DNA from: Bryum argenteum
Taxonomy: Eukaryota > Streptophyta > Bryopsida > Bryales > Bryaceae
Direction of reading: 5' to 3'
Length of the DNA stretch: 64,000 nt
Assembly (NCBI GenBank): GCA_037043015.1
Contig: CM073323.1
Span: 25,448,758 to 25,512,757 of the forward strand
Part shown: in pieces, positions 1 to 11,773 of the stretch
How positions within the stretch are numbered: the first letter of the stretch is position 1
Layout: each line of letters opens with the position of its first letter
Program-made: the position numbers and the translations under genes
Notes under the pieces: model-generated
Database searches by the model: none
Seen by the model: the letters and a program-made list of their open reading frames with translations, nothing else
What the model was told of the DNA's origin: nothing

Positions 1-248
1 CAGGAAACTGACAAAATGCCGGCTAACCCTAACAGGCTCACTTTGCGCCCTACATTGTTTTAGCACGAAAATCAAATGCAACAGTTTGACCAACACATGC
101 AATCTTCATCAGAAATGTAGCCAAATAAGAATTTTTTTGGTTATCATTGAAACTGTAGCATCGCATTTAGATGTATTTGCAAATGGTCCTCGATGGAGCT
201 ACTGTAGGTAGTGATGAGAATTCTGAGAGGGGTCGATGGGAGACTTAC

Positions 249-998
249 AGCTGCTCCCGAACGGACAGAAATAAGGAGGGGATTGGCAGGATCACCCAGT
301 GATGCACCCATATCCTCTTCTACAGTCCGCAAAGCTTCGATCACTTCTTCCCAGAGCCCGTCTGGTAACTTGCTGCCATTCAAGTTGTACTCGTGACACG
401 TTTCAGTGGTGATGGTGAGCCCGGGCGGCACCGACAGCCCAATGCTCGACATTTCGGCGAGGTTTGCCCCCTTGCCACCAAGCTGCAATCCATCCAAATG
501 CAGCAGTGGGGGATCCATGAGAATACTGTCGATTGATCGATAATCAGAAGCTTGACCATAGAGGAGAGTTTCAGCAGAAGTAGATGCTCACCAGGCTCTT
601 CATGCCCATGTTTCCTTGGCTTCGTCCCTTCCCAAATGTGAATACTCTCTGCACAATCGCATCACTAAGTTGGTACAAGCAATCGGACGTGGTGACGAAA
701 GGCGATCAAGGAAAGCAGGGGTGAAATGGACCTGCTTCGTTTGAGTAGGAGGGGATGCCAAGCTCTGCGCTCGAATAGTGAAGCCACTAGTTCGGCGTTG
801 ACGAATTTCAACGGCACGAAAAGCGTCGCCATAGTTCACGCAGCTGCGCAAGCTGCGATGGGAAGACAATCTGCTATGCCCTTTCACTGTGACGACGTTA
901 GCCGCTCCTGCTGCTGCCACGGGAGTCGAATTTGCACCACATCTTGCATCACAAGCTGCTTTCGAAGCTCCCAACTGCAAACCTCCCAACGTCTTCAT
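249..998 (-). CDS. PPDK: Pyruvate phosphate dikinase, 5' part (plastid-type), continues beyond left edge
   Basis: PPDK interconverts pyruvate, ATP and Pi with phosphoenolpyruvate, AMP and PPi in plastids and cytosol. Three exons read right to left: 998-732 (89 codons, Ser/Arg/Ala-rich leader, no acidic start, plastid transit-peptide-like), 648-592 ([13 protein letters not shown]...), and 482-249 ([19 protein letters not shown], ending LISVRSGAA). These are the conserved N-terminal motifs of the ATP-grasp nucleotide-binding domain. All joins are phase 0. The second and third donors are good (GTGAGC, GTAAGT). The first donor is weak (GTCCAT), but the 83-nt intron joins the leader cleanly to RVFTFG. 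The next expected motif, MPGMMDT, is not found between 1 and 248, so the rest lies left of the window. An upstream in-frame ATG at 1139 would add 47 residues; I prefer 998 because the protein then starts with a typical leader. A C-terminal PPDK fragment lies at 61.8 kb. Confidence 0.85.
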
Positions 999-2593
999 GC
1001 TTGTCGTTGCCTCGATCACTGCATTCAAGCGCCTATGCAACAAAAATCCGCAGTTGGAACACCTGAAAACGTGGTTTCTTCGAGTACTGGCGCTCCTACC
1101 TGCTGCCCACCTCTGTAATACGAAAACAGAACTCAGCACAAGACTCTTCAGAGCGTGTCCGGAACGGCAACGAGAAGCTACACTGTTCTTTCCAGCCTCT
1201 AAAAATCAAAAGCCTCAATCATGTGCTACCGAAAGTTCAGTCAACCCAATTCATAGCCACTAACGAATGATCCACACACGAAGCGACATGTTTGATCACA
1301 GCGTCTAAAACTGAAAGAGTTCGCCTAATTGTTCTCGCAAACCCACATAGTCACTGATCGGTCAAGGGCCCTAAGGTGATGTACCGCGATCAAGCAAGGA
1401 ATCGTCTGTCAGGCTCCAGAAGCAACTGATGAGTACACACGCACTTGCATTTTAACTTATCTGCACAATTACTAATTACAGTAGACAAAAAGGACGATCG
1501 CTTAATTGCTGTGTTCTTCGGGACGCTTCTAAAACATGAAGATGAGGAGTCATGCTCGCCTCAGGAAGATGACGGCGATGATTCCATCTCCGCAAAAAGG
1601 TACTTGGGACTGAGAGTACAACTCATTGCTCACACTTAGTCGCCAAAAAGCTGAAAAAAATATTTAAAAAGGAAGAAAAAGAATCAACTTTTTGATTCTC
1701 GTCTGTAATCTTCAGATGCTCATCCTTTCGAGCGTTTCGGGTGGGACCACGTGATACAGTAACGAGACCAGCACCGATTTCTAGGGTTCCCCTCACTAAG
1801 GCTTTTCTTTTCTTTTCTCGCAAGGCAACGACTGTAGACCTCAAATTAACTTCCTGGTGGGGTACGTGGATATGATGAAATATCTTATAATAAGAGCATG
1901 GGTGGGGTGCTTAGTTTGCCTAGGAAGAGCATTTACCAGCAATAACAAAGCTCTCATCGATTACATACAGTAGAAAGTGGTTATCTACGTGTACACTTCC
2001 TTCTAGAAAGTGGTCATCTACGTGTACACTTCCTTCTAGAAAGTGGTAATCTACATGTATACTTCATCCTGTGCCCATTTGCAATGTAAAGATGTCACAT
2101 TGATGCAGATATGGCCATCGTGGGCCTTCCAATATAAACAGGATTTCAATCTCAATGACCGTAACAGTCACTAAGAGCAACAACACTCTTCATCTCCCTG
2201 TGACAAGGAGATTCTAATAGGTGTATTCAACCAAACACTCCTGTACTAAAAGGCTGCCTGGTGCCTTACTCTGCTCAACAAACAGTAGCTTATACCCCTC
2301 TTCCCACTATTTCTAAAAAGCGGAAGTATTTATAAATTTACACTACCTCCAATGCTACAATGGCGCTGCATACTCTTTTGCAACAAATTCCACGCTTCTG
2401 ATGCCCACTCACAACATTCCTTCAACGCTCCTCGCAAACTGAACATGAAAACCACGATAATTGGGCCATTAGTATGGAGAATCTAGGTTTGGGATCATCA
2501 TGTTGAGTACGCAAAGGTAAACTATCCATCAGATACGAAGGTTTAGGATCACACCTGCGATATCGGAAACCCAGCAGCAGGTCATTATATTCA
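999..2593. other. Intergenic region; no supported gene
   Basis: It contains the putative upstream region of the PPDK gene on the right of its start and the 3' flank of the 214-aa gene. Short open frames occur (for example 1445-1639), but none shows a recognisable domain or a consistent splice pattern. A three-copy tandem repeat is annotated separately. Confidence 0.5.
1972..2068. repeat. 33-bp tandem repeat, 3 copies
   Basis: The unit starts AGAAAGTGG and continues with TATCTACGTGTACACTTC. Copies begin at 1972, 2005 and 2038; the third is slightly diverged. No gene overlaps it. Confidence 0.85.
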
Positions 2594-3890
2594 TTACTGT
2601 GGTTTGACTCCTGCATCATACTGCGTGGGAAGACATAGACAAATAAGGTTAGTAAGAATTCAATGTGAACGAAATCTGAGAGAGCAGAGCAGCAAGAATA
2701 TGGAGGGGCTTACATTAGGGACGACGGCAGGGTTGATTTTGTCTTCGGCATCTTCTTCATAGCCAGTGCCTAACTCATTGCTTCCAGTGCCCTTGGAAGC
2801 CTTATCATCACCATGCCCTTGGAATTTCTGTTCAATCTTGGACAACAAACCTTCCTTCTTCTGTTCTGGCATAGGAGTGATGTACGACAACTCCGGATGA
2901 GGATCCTCAACCGCTGAGCTCTCCTTGCCCTTCAAGTGATTCTCTGCATCCCAGAACTTCTTCTTCATCTTCTCCATCGTCGTTGGCTCGTCGGCCCCGT
3001 CACCTGTATACTCTTTCTCGTGCACTGAAAAAAAATTATGCGCACCGCAAACAAGTCAATAATCGCAACAAATCCAAACCCAAAGCTCATTGCCCTTGAC
3101 AAAATTGAAGATTCTGGGTTAAGAGTTGATGAGAGAATGAGGTGACGGTACCTTTAGATTTCGGGACGCTTCCAGCAGCAGGCTGACTTTTGCCGAGTGC
3201 AACTAACGGTACTCCTCCATGCTGTTTTCCTTCTTGAAGATCTGTCGCTTCGGCCGGTTGAATGTACGCCAGTTCGGGATGAGGGTCTTCTTTGTAGGAG
3301 CTTTCTTTGCCCTTGAGGTGATTCTCGTAATCACTCACTCTCTCCTTCAGTTTCTGCATCATGGTAGGCTCTGGACGTGGTTCATCATCTGCGAAGCAAC
3401 CGAAAACAATCCATATAAATATCATGCTTCGCGAAACTATAATTACAGATCTCGGAACTGGAACCGAAAATAGACAATACTATATCAAGCAGCAAGATTG
3501 TGTACTTCCGAAGACCAAATTCACCAGCAATTATCGGTAATGAAAACCTAAGCAAGGGTTGAAGTGCCTATACTACAGTCAGTAATGACCACAAAACACC
3601 TTGTTGAAAATTCTAAACCCATTTTCAAGTATCTTATACACCTATCAATCAAGAATGCATTCGTTACAGAGTGCCCACACAAGATGCTTCATTCTTGCAA
3701 CCGCTGAGTTTGTGGGTACAGACGAAACTGTCATAAGAAGACGTCCACAGCATGCCTAATCTAAAGTAAGCACGGAAAGGATGCCATAACCCTTGCAAAG
3801 TTGCAGGAACAACAGCGTACCTTCAGTTCGATACGTGACATGCGATGCTGGAACATCTTCCTGGTCATGCAGATCCGGTCTTCCAGCCAT
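2594..3890 (-). CDS. Unrecognised 214-aa hydrophilic protein with a duplicated ENHLKGKESS module
   Basis: Four exons: 3890-3821, 3388-3152, 3024-2714, 2620-2594. Donors are GTACGC, GTACCG and GTAAGC, acceptors all CAG, and the frame stays open to TAA. The protein begins MAGRPDLHDQEDVPASHV. It has no signal peptide or membrane segment and is rich in Glu, Lys, Asp and Pro. Exon 2 and exon 3 each encode the same module: a Met/Lys-rich helix, then ENHLKGKESS, then EDPHPEL with a following YIxP. Residues between modules are Gly/Lys/Ser-rich and look disordered. The C-terminal part has a second basic helix (LLSKIEQKFQGHGDD) and an acidic stretch. A longer frame at 4027-3761 predicts a membrane segment, but it cannot be spliced to exon 2 in frame, so I chose the ATG at 3890. 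I do not recognise the family. Charge and disorder are LEA-like, but no LEA motif is visible. Confidence 0.75.
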
Positions 3891-4276
3891 GGCGATCGCT
3901 CTTTTAACACAAAAGATTCAATGCAAACACTGACAACAAGGAATGGTGCTATCAACAGACAGATGATCGAAGCTACAATTGTTGTTGTTCGATTGAGAGG
4001 GTTTGATTGAGAGGCTTGTTCTTGCAATGCCGCAGCACCTAATTCTGTCTGATGGTACTAACGGCTAATCTGGATTGCATAATTGGATTAGTTACTGTAG
4101 ATGTGGAATAAGTGTGAAATACTATCCGGATCGCCAGGTGGGGTGCTGATGAGAAACCACTTGGCACCGGTCAGTACCCATGTGATCGTGCCATGTGGAG
4201 GGACTTCCATCCTTGACCTCTTTAATGTCACCTCATAATGGGCATGAGCCATTTCTGTAAGTTCATCCACAATGCA

Positions 4277-4924
4277 TATGGTAAGGTGTCCTATATGGTA
4301 AGGTGTCCTATAATGGCGCAATTTTCAGCACAGAAAATCTACTGGAATGTTGCTAGTGCACGCAATTTTGGTGCATGGGGAAAATTAGTAGAAAACTAGA
4401 GCAAGTGGAATCATCATTTTTCGACTCTTCTACAGTGAGTAATGAATTTTTAAAGATGGAAATATAGGTGTTCCTAAAATGGTGCCCTAAAGTGACGCCC
4501 TACAATCTTTGCAGAGTGTACATGGTACTATTGTAAGGAGAAGCTATTATGTACGTGACAGTGAAGATTACTAGGGCTCCATTTTCGGCACTGCGCCATT
4601 TTTGGCTGCTCTACCATAATGGCGCAATTTTCAGCACAAAAAATCTACAGGAATGTTGCCAGTGCAAGCAATTTTTGTGCATGGGGAAAATTAGTAGAAA
4701 ACTAGAGCAAGTGGAATCATCGTTTTTCGACTCTTCTACAGTAAGTAATGAATTTTCAAAGATGGAAATATAGGTGTTCTTAAAATGGTGCCCTAAAGTG
4801 ACGCCCTATAATCTTTGCAGTGTGTACATGGTACTGTTGTATGGAGAAGCTATTATGTACTTGACAGTGAAGATTAGTAGGCCTCCATATTCGGCACTGC
4901 GCCATTTTTGGCTGCTCTACTATA
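4277..4924. mobile_element. MITE, TATGGTA family, head-to-tail dimer
   Basis: Two units of about 305-325 bp lie in tandem (4294-4618 and 4617-4924); the first 17 bp of the terminus is duplicated at 4277. Ends are imperfect inverted repeats: TATGGTAAGGTGTCC...ATGGCGCA at the left and TGCGCCATTTTTGG...TACCATA at the right. A single copy sits at 43917-44241. There is no coding capacity. The TA at each end is compatible with a TA target duplication. Confidence 0.7.
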
Positions 4925-4926
4925 TG

Positions 4927-5116
4927 GCACACTAAGGAACGCTTTACATGGGGAGTTAAGCTGAGCATGGGGACGAAAGAGCCCAAAAAGTCTCTCAATG
5001 TGATTGGTTCAGTACTTTTAGTTGAAAAAATTGACCAATCACATTGAGAGAATTTTTGCTCTCCATAGGCCCAATGTACAGCTTGACTCCCCCATTTAAA
5101 CCGTCCCTAAGTTAGT
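4927..5116. mobile_element. Fold-back element (long inverted repeat)
   Basis: The left half (CTAAGGAACGCTTTACATGG..., CTCTCAATGTGATTGGT) is matched by the reverse complement of the right half (ACCAATCACATTGAGAG...CGTCCCTAAG). The two arms cover nearly all of the 190 bp and leave a loop of about 20 bp near 5014-5030. It directly abuts the MITE dimer. Noncoding. Confidence 0.75.
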
Positions 5117-6272
5117 TTTGAGTAAATGCAACCAAGTTCGTAAAATGAGTGAAAAGAAATATCATTGGATCTTAAAAATGTTAATGTGTAAAGCTCGAAT
5201 GAATATAGAAATGTAAAGGGTCTATTTGTGCCTCTTCATGTGTGGAAGAAATTACAATGTTGAAACCATAGAAAATTTTGAATTGGACAGTGAAGTGAGC
5301 GTAAATTAATACACTTGTGTAAATTTCCTCATCTAATTAGAAGCTCAATTGTAAATTCTATATTAACAATATATCTTTTCATCCTCAGTAACTCTCTTGA
5401 TTTCATTTCATGAAAATGAGAATTGTTTAGTGAACCTTCAAAACACACTTAGAATTTTATATTAGCATTTATAATTTTAAAGTAGAATGCAATCAACCCA
5501 CGGTGGTTAAGTCTAAACTGTTAAGGTTGGAGGGGTGACATTATAAAGAAGTGATATTACATAGGGAGGAGGGGTGGTATTACATAGAGAAAAACAATCA
5601 TGAGATAATGAAGATTAGAAGTGACATTAAGTAGTGATATTACAAAGCTCATAAGGACAGTGACACAAAATAGATTTTATGTGTGGTTGGCGACACATGT
5701 ATATTCTAATTTACTTGTGAAAATAAAGATCCATAATGTGTTGGAACAATATGATTTGACATAGATTTCATTTGGTAATTACTTTTCTATTTGTCAAAAA
5801 GATTATAGCAATATCACAACCAACTCTGAAGCGTGTGGTGTATTAAGAAGTTAGATTGGTTCATTCACCTACAACAAACTTAGTAATATTTCTAGACTAA
5901 AAATAGTCGGAAGATGTTTGTCGATGCCAATCATTCAATCCGAGTTTGGTACTCCAAATTTTTGACCCCACAAGTCATTTTTTCTATTATTAGTAATCAA
6001 AAATTGGTATGATTTGCTAAAATCACATATTGTATCATAAAACGTAGAGACCATTAGTAACCTATGAGATACAACATTACTTTCCCTAATAGTAAGTTTT
6101 TTACACTAAGAAAATCTTCCCTTGAAGGCTTATTTCGAATTATCTATGAATCCAAACAAATATATGTATCAAAAATCTCCCTGCCAAGTAGCCAAGTTAC
6201 TTAGGTTCATGATTGTATTTCTCTCATTTTTTTTGGAATCAATTTCTCTCAATACATTGATTGATTCCAAAG

Positions 6273-6313
<41 letters not shown>

Positions 6314-6841
6314 AAAATGTTAATGGTAGCATCATTAGTTTTACATATCGGTCAAGTGTAGCAGTAACCTCTTGGCTTTCATAAATTCATTGTAATTTAC
6401 AAATTGGAGCAAACATAAAAATTGAAATTGCATTCTCCATAACATTTATTTCTCTCTGAAGGAAAAATCGCTCTCCATTGTAACACCTCCTCTTTTTGGT
6501 GGAATTTCTCTTAAATGGTCGGTTTTAGGTGCCTCGATCTCTAAAAGAGCCCCTGCTTTTATCTGTCTGGCTGCAAACCTGTGGAGGAAGAAAAGAGCTT
6601 TCCACTAAATCTGGTTGGAACACTGCGATTGTGGACGTGTGTTGACAGTCCTTCCTCACAGAGCGACACCTGCAAGGAACCCAAACCTCTTCCGCTTCTC
6701 TTCACTGCACTGACCGACCCACAATTTTGTAATTTCATTAGTGGAAGGAACCAACAAGGCCAAAGGTGAGAGTGCTTCGAATTTCCAAACCGAAACAATC
6801 AATTTGTGATCGTTGAACCTGCGAAAGAAGAAGATTTCGTA
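5117..6841. other. AT-rich intergenic region with a poly(A) run
   Basis: No gene is supported. A 37-base-class A run lies at about 6272-6310, next to a small hairpin (TTGGAATCAAT... / ATTGATTCCAA, 6232-6270). The Lys-rich frame crossing the A run is an artefact of the homopolymer. The last 300 bp would hold the promoter and leader of the 71-aa gene. Confidence 0.5.
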
Positions 6842-7443
6842 ATGGCGAGCGCCCGTAGTGAAGATCTTTTCAAACCCGTCGACAAAACTCCTCAGGTTCG
6901 TTCATGCTTACTTTTCTTCATGGTAGACACGATCTTTAGTGCTGCACCCAGATTCACCCAAAAAAGGTCCAATGAACCGGCACTCCAAACCCTAAAAGAC
7001 CTGCAAATTTCTCTACTTCCGAAGATTATGTTTTGATCCAATTCTGCAGTATGATAAACTAAAATATTGGTTGAAAAATGTGTCCTCATATGCTTCAGTT
7101 CAAGGTTGGAAATTATTGTCCACTAGAGTGAGAGTGGAGGGTGGCTGTTTCAGTTTTCAGAGAGGGCACAACAGACCAGAAGAAAGTGAATTTTCACTAG
7201 TGGAGAAGTGTGGGATTTCACCACACTTTTCCTTGATGCTTTTCGAGAAGGACTTCTGATGTGCTATTTTTGAGGATGCAGAGTGACGATGAGCAGCCGG
7301 AGTCTCACGGGCGGAGGGAGGACTTGACAGCAGACACGCCGGTGAAAGCTCCGGGAGTGGTGCAACGGGCATTCGAGGAAGTGGAAGCCATTGCTAGCGA
7401 GGCATGGGCCGCTGTCAAGCCGGGCTCGGGCTCCAAGAAGTGA
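6842..7443 (+). CDS. Small acidic 71-aa protein, unrecognised
   Basis: Two exons, 6842-6895 and 7282-7443, are joined in phase 0 (donor GTTCGT after CAG, acceptor GCAG). The product starts MASARSEDLFKPVDKTPQ, continues SDDEQPESHGRREDL, and ends with an amphipathic helix (VVQRAFEEVEAIASEAWAAV) and a basic tail GSGSKK. There is no signal peptide or membrane span. The context is a plain TGA stop followed by an AT-rich 3' flank. Small plant proteins of this build exist, but I cannot assign one. The support is the clean splice, an ATG with purine at -3, and higher GC in exon 2 than its surroundings. Confidence 0.55.
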
Positions 7444-9480
7444 TCACATCTCTTCACCTTCCAGGATATGATACTTTTTTCTAGCACTGATTGCTACAAG
7501 CCGAGCAGCAAGAGTGTTTATCGTTTTCTGCATACTTTTGTAAATTGTACTTCTTACCTTCAAGAGCCGTGAGGCTTGAGACGGTACTCTAATATATGCC
7601 AAATTGTTTGTAGCAAATCGACTTGTTTCTCATTTTTCAAACGGTCTCCAGCACCTGCCCTTTTCTTTGTTTGCGGTGTACCTACATTTCAGCTTCAGGT
7701 CTATTTGCTTGCAGTGAGCTGCAACTGTGGCGTGTTGTGGGAATTGGCTTGCTTATAAATTTTAGATGAATGTGAGGTCCACTTTCGTGCTTCGTGTTCC
7801 CGAAATTCATATATATCATCAAGCTGTTTATGAGTACTTATGGCAGATTCATGAAGACAGTCTGAGCGTATGTTATCTCAATTGTTAACTTGATACCACT
7901 GATTTGCGCACGCAAAAATGGTAGACATCTCGGAAGGAAACCGAAATTCACAGAACATTTATTCATATGAAATCGGCTCAAATCGGAAAACGAAATCCAA
8001 ATTCGAATTGCATATTTGCATGTTTTCTGGTTTGTACCTTGGAGTATACTCTGAAAGGAAGTTCGTATTTGAACAAATAGCTTTCTATTGATAAATTGCT
8101 CGCCCATACCTTGTGATCATTAGATATTGCTTATGGATATGTCTGATAAGCCACACCCAAATTGCAATCAATTAGTTGAAAGATTTGCTTTGCATTTGTT
8201 TCTAGGCACGCATATCATAAATGACACTTTTGAGCATCGTTGTTGGTGTCACCGGTTTATTTTTTTTAGATGCCAAGAGCATGGAGCTAAACTCACCAAA
8301 ACCCTGGGATTGATTATTCCCAATAATTTTTTTGGACATAGTGCACATTAATCGTCACATCCATACGGCTGGATTCCCAAAATATGCTTTTAAATATCTT
8401 GATAAATTTGAAGTGCAAAACATATTGCTTACTTTACGATTAGGTGTCCTTTGGGACCTTCAAGGGTCAACTCAAGCAAATGACATACATAGCTTTTAAC
8501 AATTTTGGAATTGGAATTTGGTTCACAATATTATATTGAAATGATCAAATGACAAGGTGTAACGAAGGTACAAGATACTAAATCTGAGAGGACAAGGAAA
8601 CTCTTTTGTTATAGTTGGGATTTTGCTTAGAGGAAGGGTTGTGAACTTGTGATGCTTGTCAAGAATTCAATGCTCATGCGAAATTTGCTATAGTGCTTGG
8701 ATTGTTTGTGCACTTTGATCGCTAAAATCTTACCTCCATGTTAACCTTTGTAAACTATACTTATCAAAATTCAAAATTAAATTTGAAGTAATCAAATTAT
8801 ATCTCCAAATTGGATGTAAGATATAATGCACAGTTAAGCATGCAAAGCAAGGTAAAATTTGACCCATTTCTTTAATCTGATATTTCATTAATACATTATA
8901 CTTATACGCGACTTGGTGGGCCCTTTGTGTAAAGTATTAATGGATATTTGCCTTAATTGTTAATTTTATTTGGCTAACTGAAGTACTAAAAGATTCCTAC
9001 CTTTAGTGTTAATTTTGATATGGCTTGCTTAACTATTATAAACCTTTTCCACATCTCACTAGCATAAAAGACGAGCAATCTACTTTGTTGATTACACCCA
9101 ACATGTTTTGGAAGTTAACATTGTGAAAACGATTGAGGACCGGCCTATATACCCGCCTTCACCCAGGTATCTAACCCGGAGGATAACCAAGAGAAGGCAG
9201 CTCCGAAGGCCGAAGGAGGTGAGATGGGATGGAGATGGATCAGCCTTGTGACTACAATTCGAACTCAACCGGATTGCGCTTCAAACTGCAGCAAGTGGAA
9301 GAAATTTGAGCTCCATCCCACTCGCAACTGAATTGCGTAGGTCCACAACGCTCTCCTCTCGTTCTTGCACTGAAGCAACTCCACTGGCGAAGCCACCATG
9401 CGCATTGCAAGGAATTTTGATCCCTTCTGGTAGTTGGCCACGTGCGGAATTAGACATTAGACGCAGAGGCTGGTAGCTCG
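7444..9480. other. Intergenic, AT-rich; no supported gene
   Basis: Contains the 3' flank of the small gene and the upstream region of the DUF3727 gene. Open frames are short and unsupported. From about 9130 GC content rises toward the next gene. Confidence 0.45.
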
Positions 9481-11773
9481 ATGGCGGCCAGCAAGTGCCT
9501 GGGGTTTACATTGCCGGTGCAGACAGGATGGCGCAGGAAGACTGAATTGCAAGTGCGAAGAGCGTCTGTCTTGAAAATAGGGTTAGGGCAGTATGGTGCC
9601 TGTGCTTGTAAGGCTGCAGCCAGTAAGTATGACCACGGGTACAAAAAGAGCGCTTCTTCTTCCAAGAGCAAGAAATCTGATAAGTACACCTCCGTTGCTG
9701 ACGCTGAAGCTTCCAGCAGTGGGAGACAATCCAAGAAGGCTTCTCGAGGGGAGAAAGAAGAGCAGGTAACAGTTAATGAATGTTTAAGCCTCGCTTGATT
9801 TTTGTCAATTTTCCTCCAGCTTCTGCGCACTCGCCAATTCATGTGACGCTAGGGTTTGGAGGATTTACGGTCCCCGAGCATCTCGAAAGCCTCGTTGCCT
9901 TGCAACTAGACTATCTTGCAGCCAGCTACCACTCGATTCAGCTTGTGGATGCCTTTTTGGCCAGAAGAACTGGTAGCTTGGGTTAGAATTTGCAACGAGC
10001 AGCTGAAGTTTTGATCATTTAGTACGTTTTATGTTTCGGTCCTTAAACCCTGAGGTTTATGATATGAATCGTCTGTAATTATGTCTGGAATAGGAGTAGC
10101 AGTTGTCGGAGCATGACTTTTGAACATTGTTTTGCAGGTGAGGTTTGCAATTGATGAGGATGACGGTGATGTCAGCAGTACAGTAGCGCCGGTATCACTG
10201 TTGAAGCCATTAGCTGGATTCGTTCTGGACGATTCAGGAAAGGTTGTTCTTATGGCTCCGCCGCAGAATCGGATCGTAACCATTGTAAGTGACACCAGTG
10301 CCTCGTTGTTTCTGATGGTCGTTCCCACGTCTGTTGAATTTGACTTGGTTCTATGAATGCAGGTGGATCCTACAACTAGAAGACCACTAGAATGTATGAT
10401 AAGAAGGGCTTTTTCAAGCTCGGATGGCGAGCAGTGTTTTCTCCTGTTACCTCTAGATATGTACGGGCCCTCTCCTAAGCTTCACATTCTTTTCAACCTC
10501 TAAGCTAAATAAGTGAGTACCACCATATAGGGTTTTTCTCTTTCCCGATAGTTCTGATAGTTCTTCTATCGTGTGTGGTGGTATTTTCGTGAGATGGCAA
10601 AGTTTTGAATATTTGGCTTGCAGGCCCTTACAAATCTTAAAAATAGAAGAAGAGCGTGAAGGCTTGATTGAGGCAAGTTTCCTTTATCTTTACGAATGTC
10701 TCAGTATGAAATTACGAATGTCTCAGTATGAAATTACGATTGCCTTCTAACCCGCGTTCTATCCCACTCTTACAGCTAAGTGATGCAGAGCTGGACGAGG
10801 TGCTACCTAGTGCAGCTTATGCGCTTGCCAAAAATCGTCTTCATCTTATTGTTAGTGGGTAAGCTTGCCTTAATTCGGAGTTTACCTCGCGTTTGGCTGT
10901 TTGAGTTCCCGCTTGCATGAATATTTCTAACCTCATTGTGTCAGGTTTTGTCTAACCGCTCGGGGGGGTTTTTGCTACACCGAGAAGGACGTCATAGACT
11001 TGAACAGCGGTATTTCTCTTTGCTCTTGTTCTTGAGATCATAACTTTTGCCAGAGGGAACGAGAAGGCAGTTGAATGGATCTTCGCCTCATGCACAGTAC
11101 AATGACTCACTTGTGCAGAGTATGGGGAGGGATTGGGAGGTTCCTTGGCCGAAGGAGTGGAGGTTGCAACTTTCCAATTGGTATATTCAGAAACTCTCTT
11201 CCTGGTATCTGGTTTCTACTTCGTTAGATTGTGAGCTCATTAAGTGGCAGTGCACTGACAATGTCCTTCTTGTGCAGCATAACAATCAGTACCTTATGTA
11301 CACACCCTTCGACCCTCTCATGTTCGTTGCACACAAGGTTCACTTCTTACCTTTTTTCTAGCAATTTTTTTGCTTTGTATGCATGCACTAGCCGTAGAAA
11401 GCATGAAACTGATGTGACTCCTTCTGCAACAGGACTCAGAAACAGGAGAATTGCGTATAGCTGATGATGTAAGTCCCTTTTAATATCTTATGTTGCTTGA
11501 AGATTTTATGTTACAAGGAGTGGTGATTACCTTGAAGTATGTGGTATGTACCTCTATTGAAGCTTTTGAGTAACATGCAGGACCTACTGGATGACGAAGC
11601 AGTGTTAGACGCCATCGATGAAGAGAATGAATTTCAAGCTCTTGTGGTAAGCTTTCGACTTAGAAATTGTTCTTTTGTCAAGTTTTTCGCTTCATCTGTA
11701 ACCAATCATTTTGGATTTTTTGCTGTAGGATGAGGAGGAGGCAGTGAACGAGGCTCTGAAGTCGGCCAAGTAA
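9481..11773 (+). CDS. DUF3727/DUF1292-type plastid protein, 324 aa
   Basis: Eleven exons: 9481-9765, 10138-10284, 10363-10460, 10624-10672, 10776-10858, 10945-11009, 11056-11096, 11278-11337, 11433-11468, 11581-11646, 11729-11773. The frame is continuous to TAA. Exon 1 encodes a basic Ser/Ala-rich leader of plastid transit type and a Lys/Ser linker. The core has FVLDDSGKVVLM, RRAFSSSDGEQCFLLLPLD, LSDAELDEVLPSAAYALAK, then YLMYTPFDPLMFVAHK and an acidic tail (DLLDDEAVLDAIDEE). This order matches the cyanobacterial/plastid DUF3727 family with a DUF1292-like start; the assignment is from memory of the family pattern. Intron 4 begins GCAAGT rather than GT. For exon 7 I used the AG at 11054-11055, because it restores frame and the conserved VEWIF...YLMYTP stretch. 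Function is unknown, probably stromal. Confidence 0.72.

Noticed and set aside
3761-4027. Minus-strand frame with a hydrophobic segment, possible membrane protein
   Set aside because: It overlaps exon 1 of the 214-aa gene in another frame and cannot be joined in frame to exon 2; the ATG at 3890 can.
6122-6361. 79-codon frame with a long Lys run
   Set aside because: The Lys run is only the translation of a poly(A) stretch; no other support.
9450-9842. 130-codon minus-strand frame opposite exon 1 of the DUF3727 gene
   Set aside because: Shadow of the coding strand; the plus strand has transit-peptide composition and consistent splicing.
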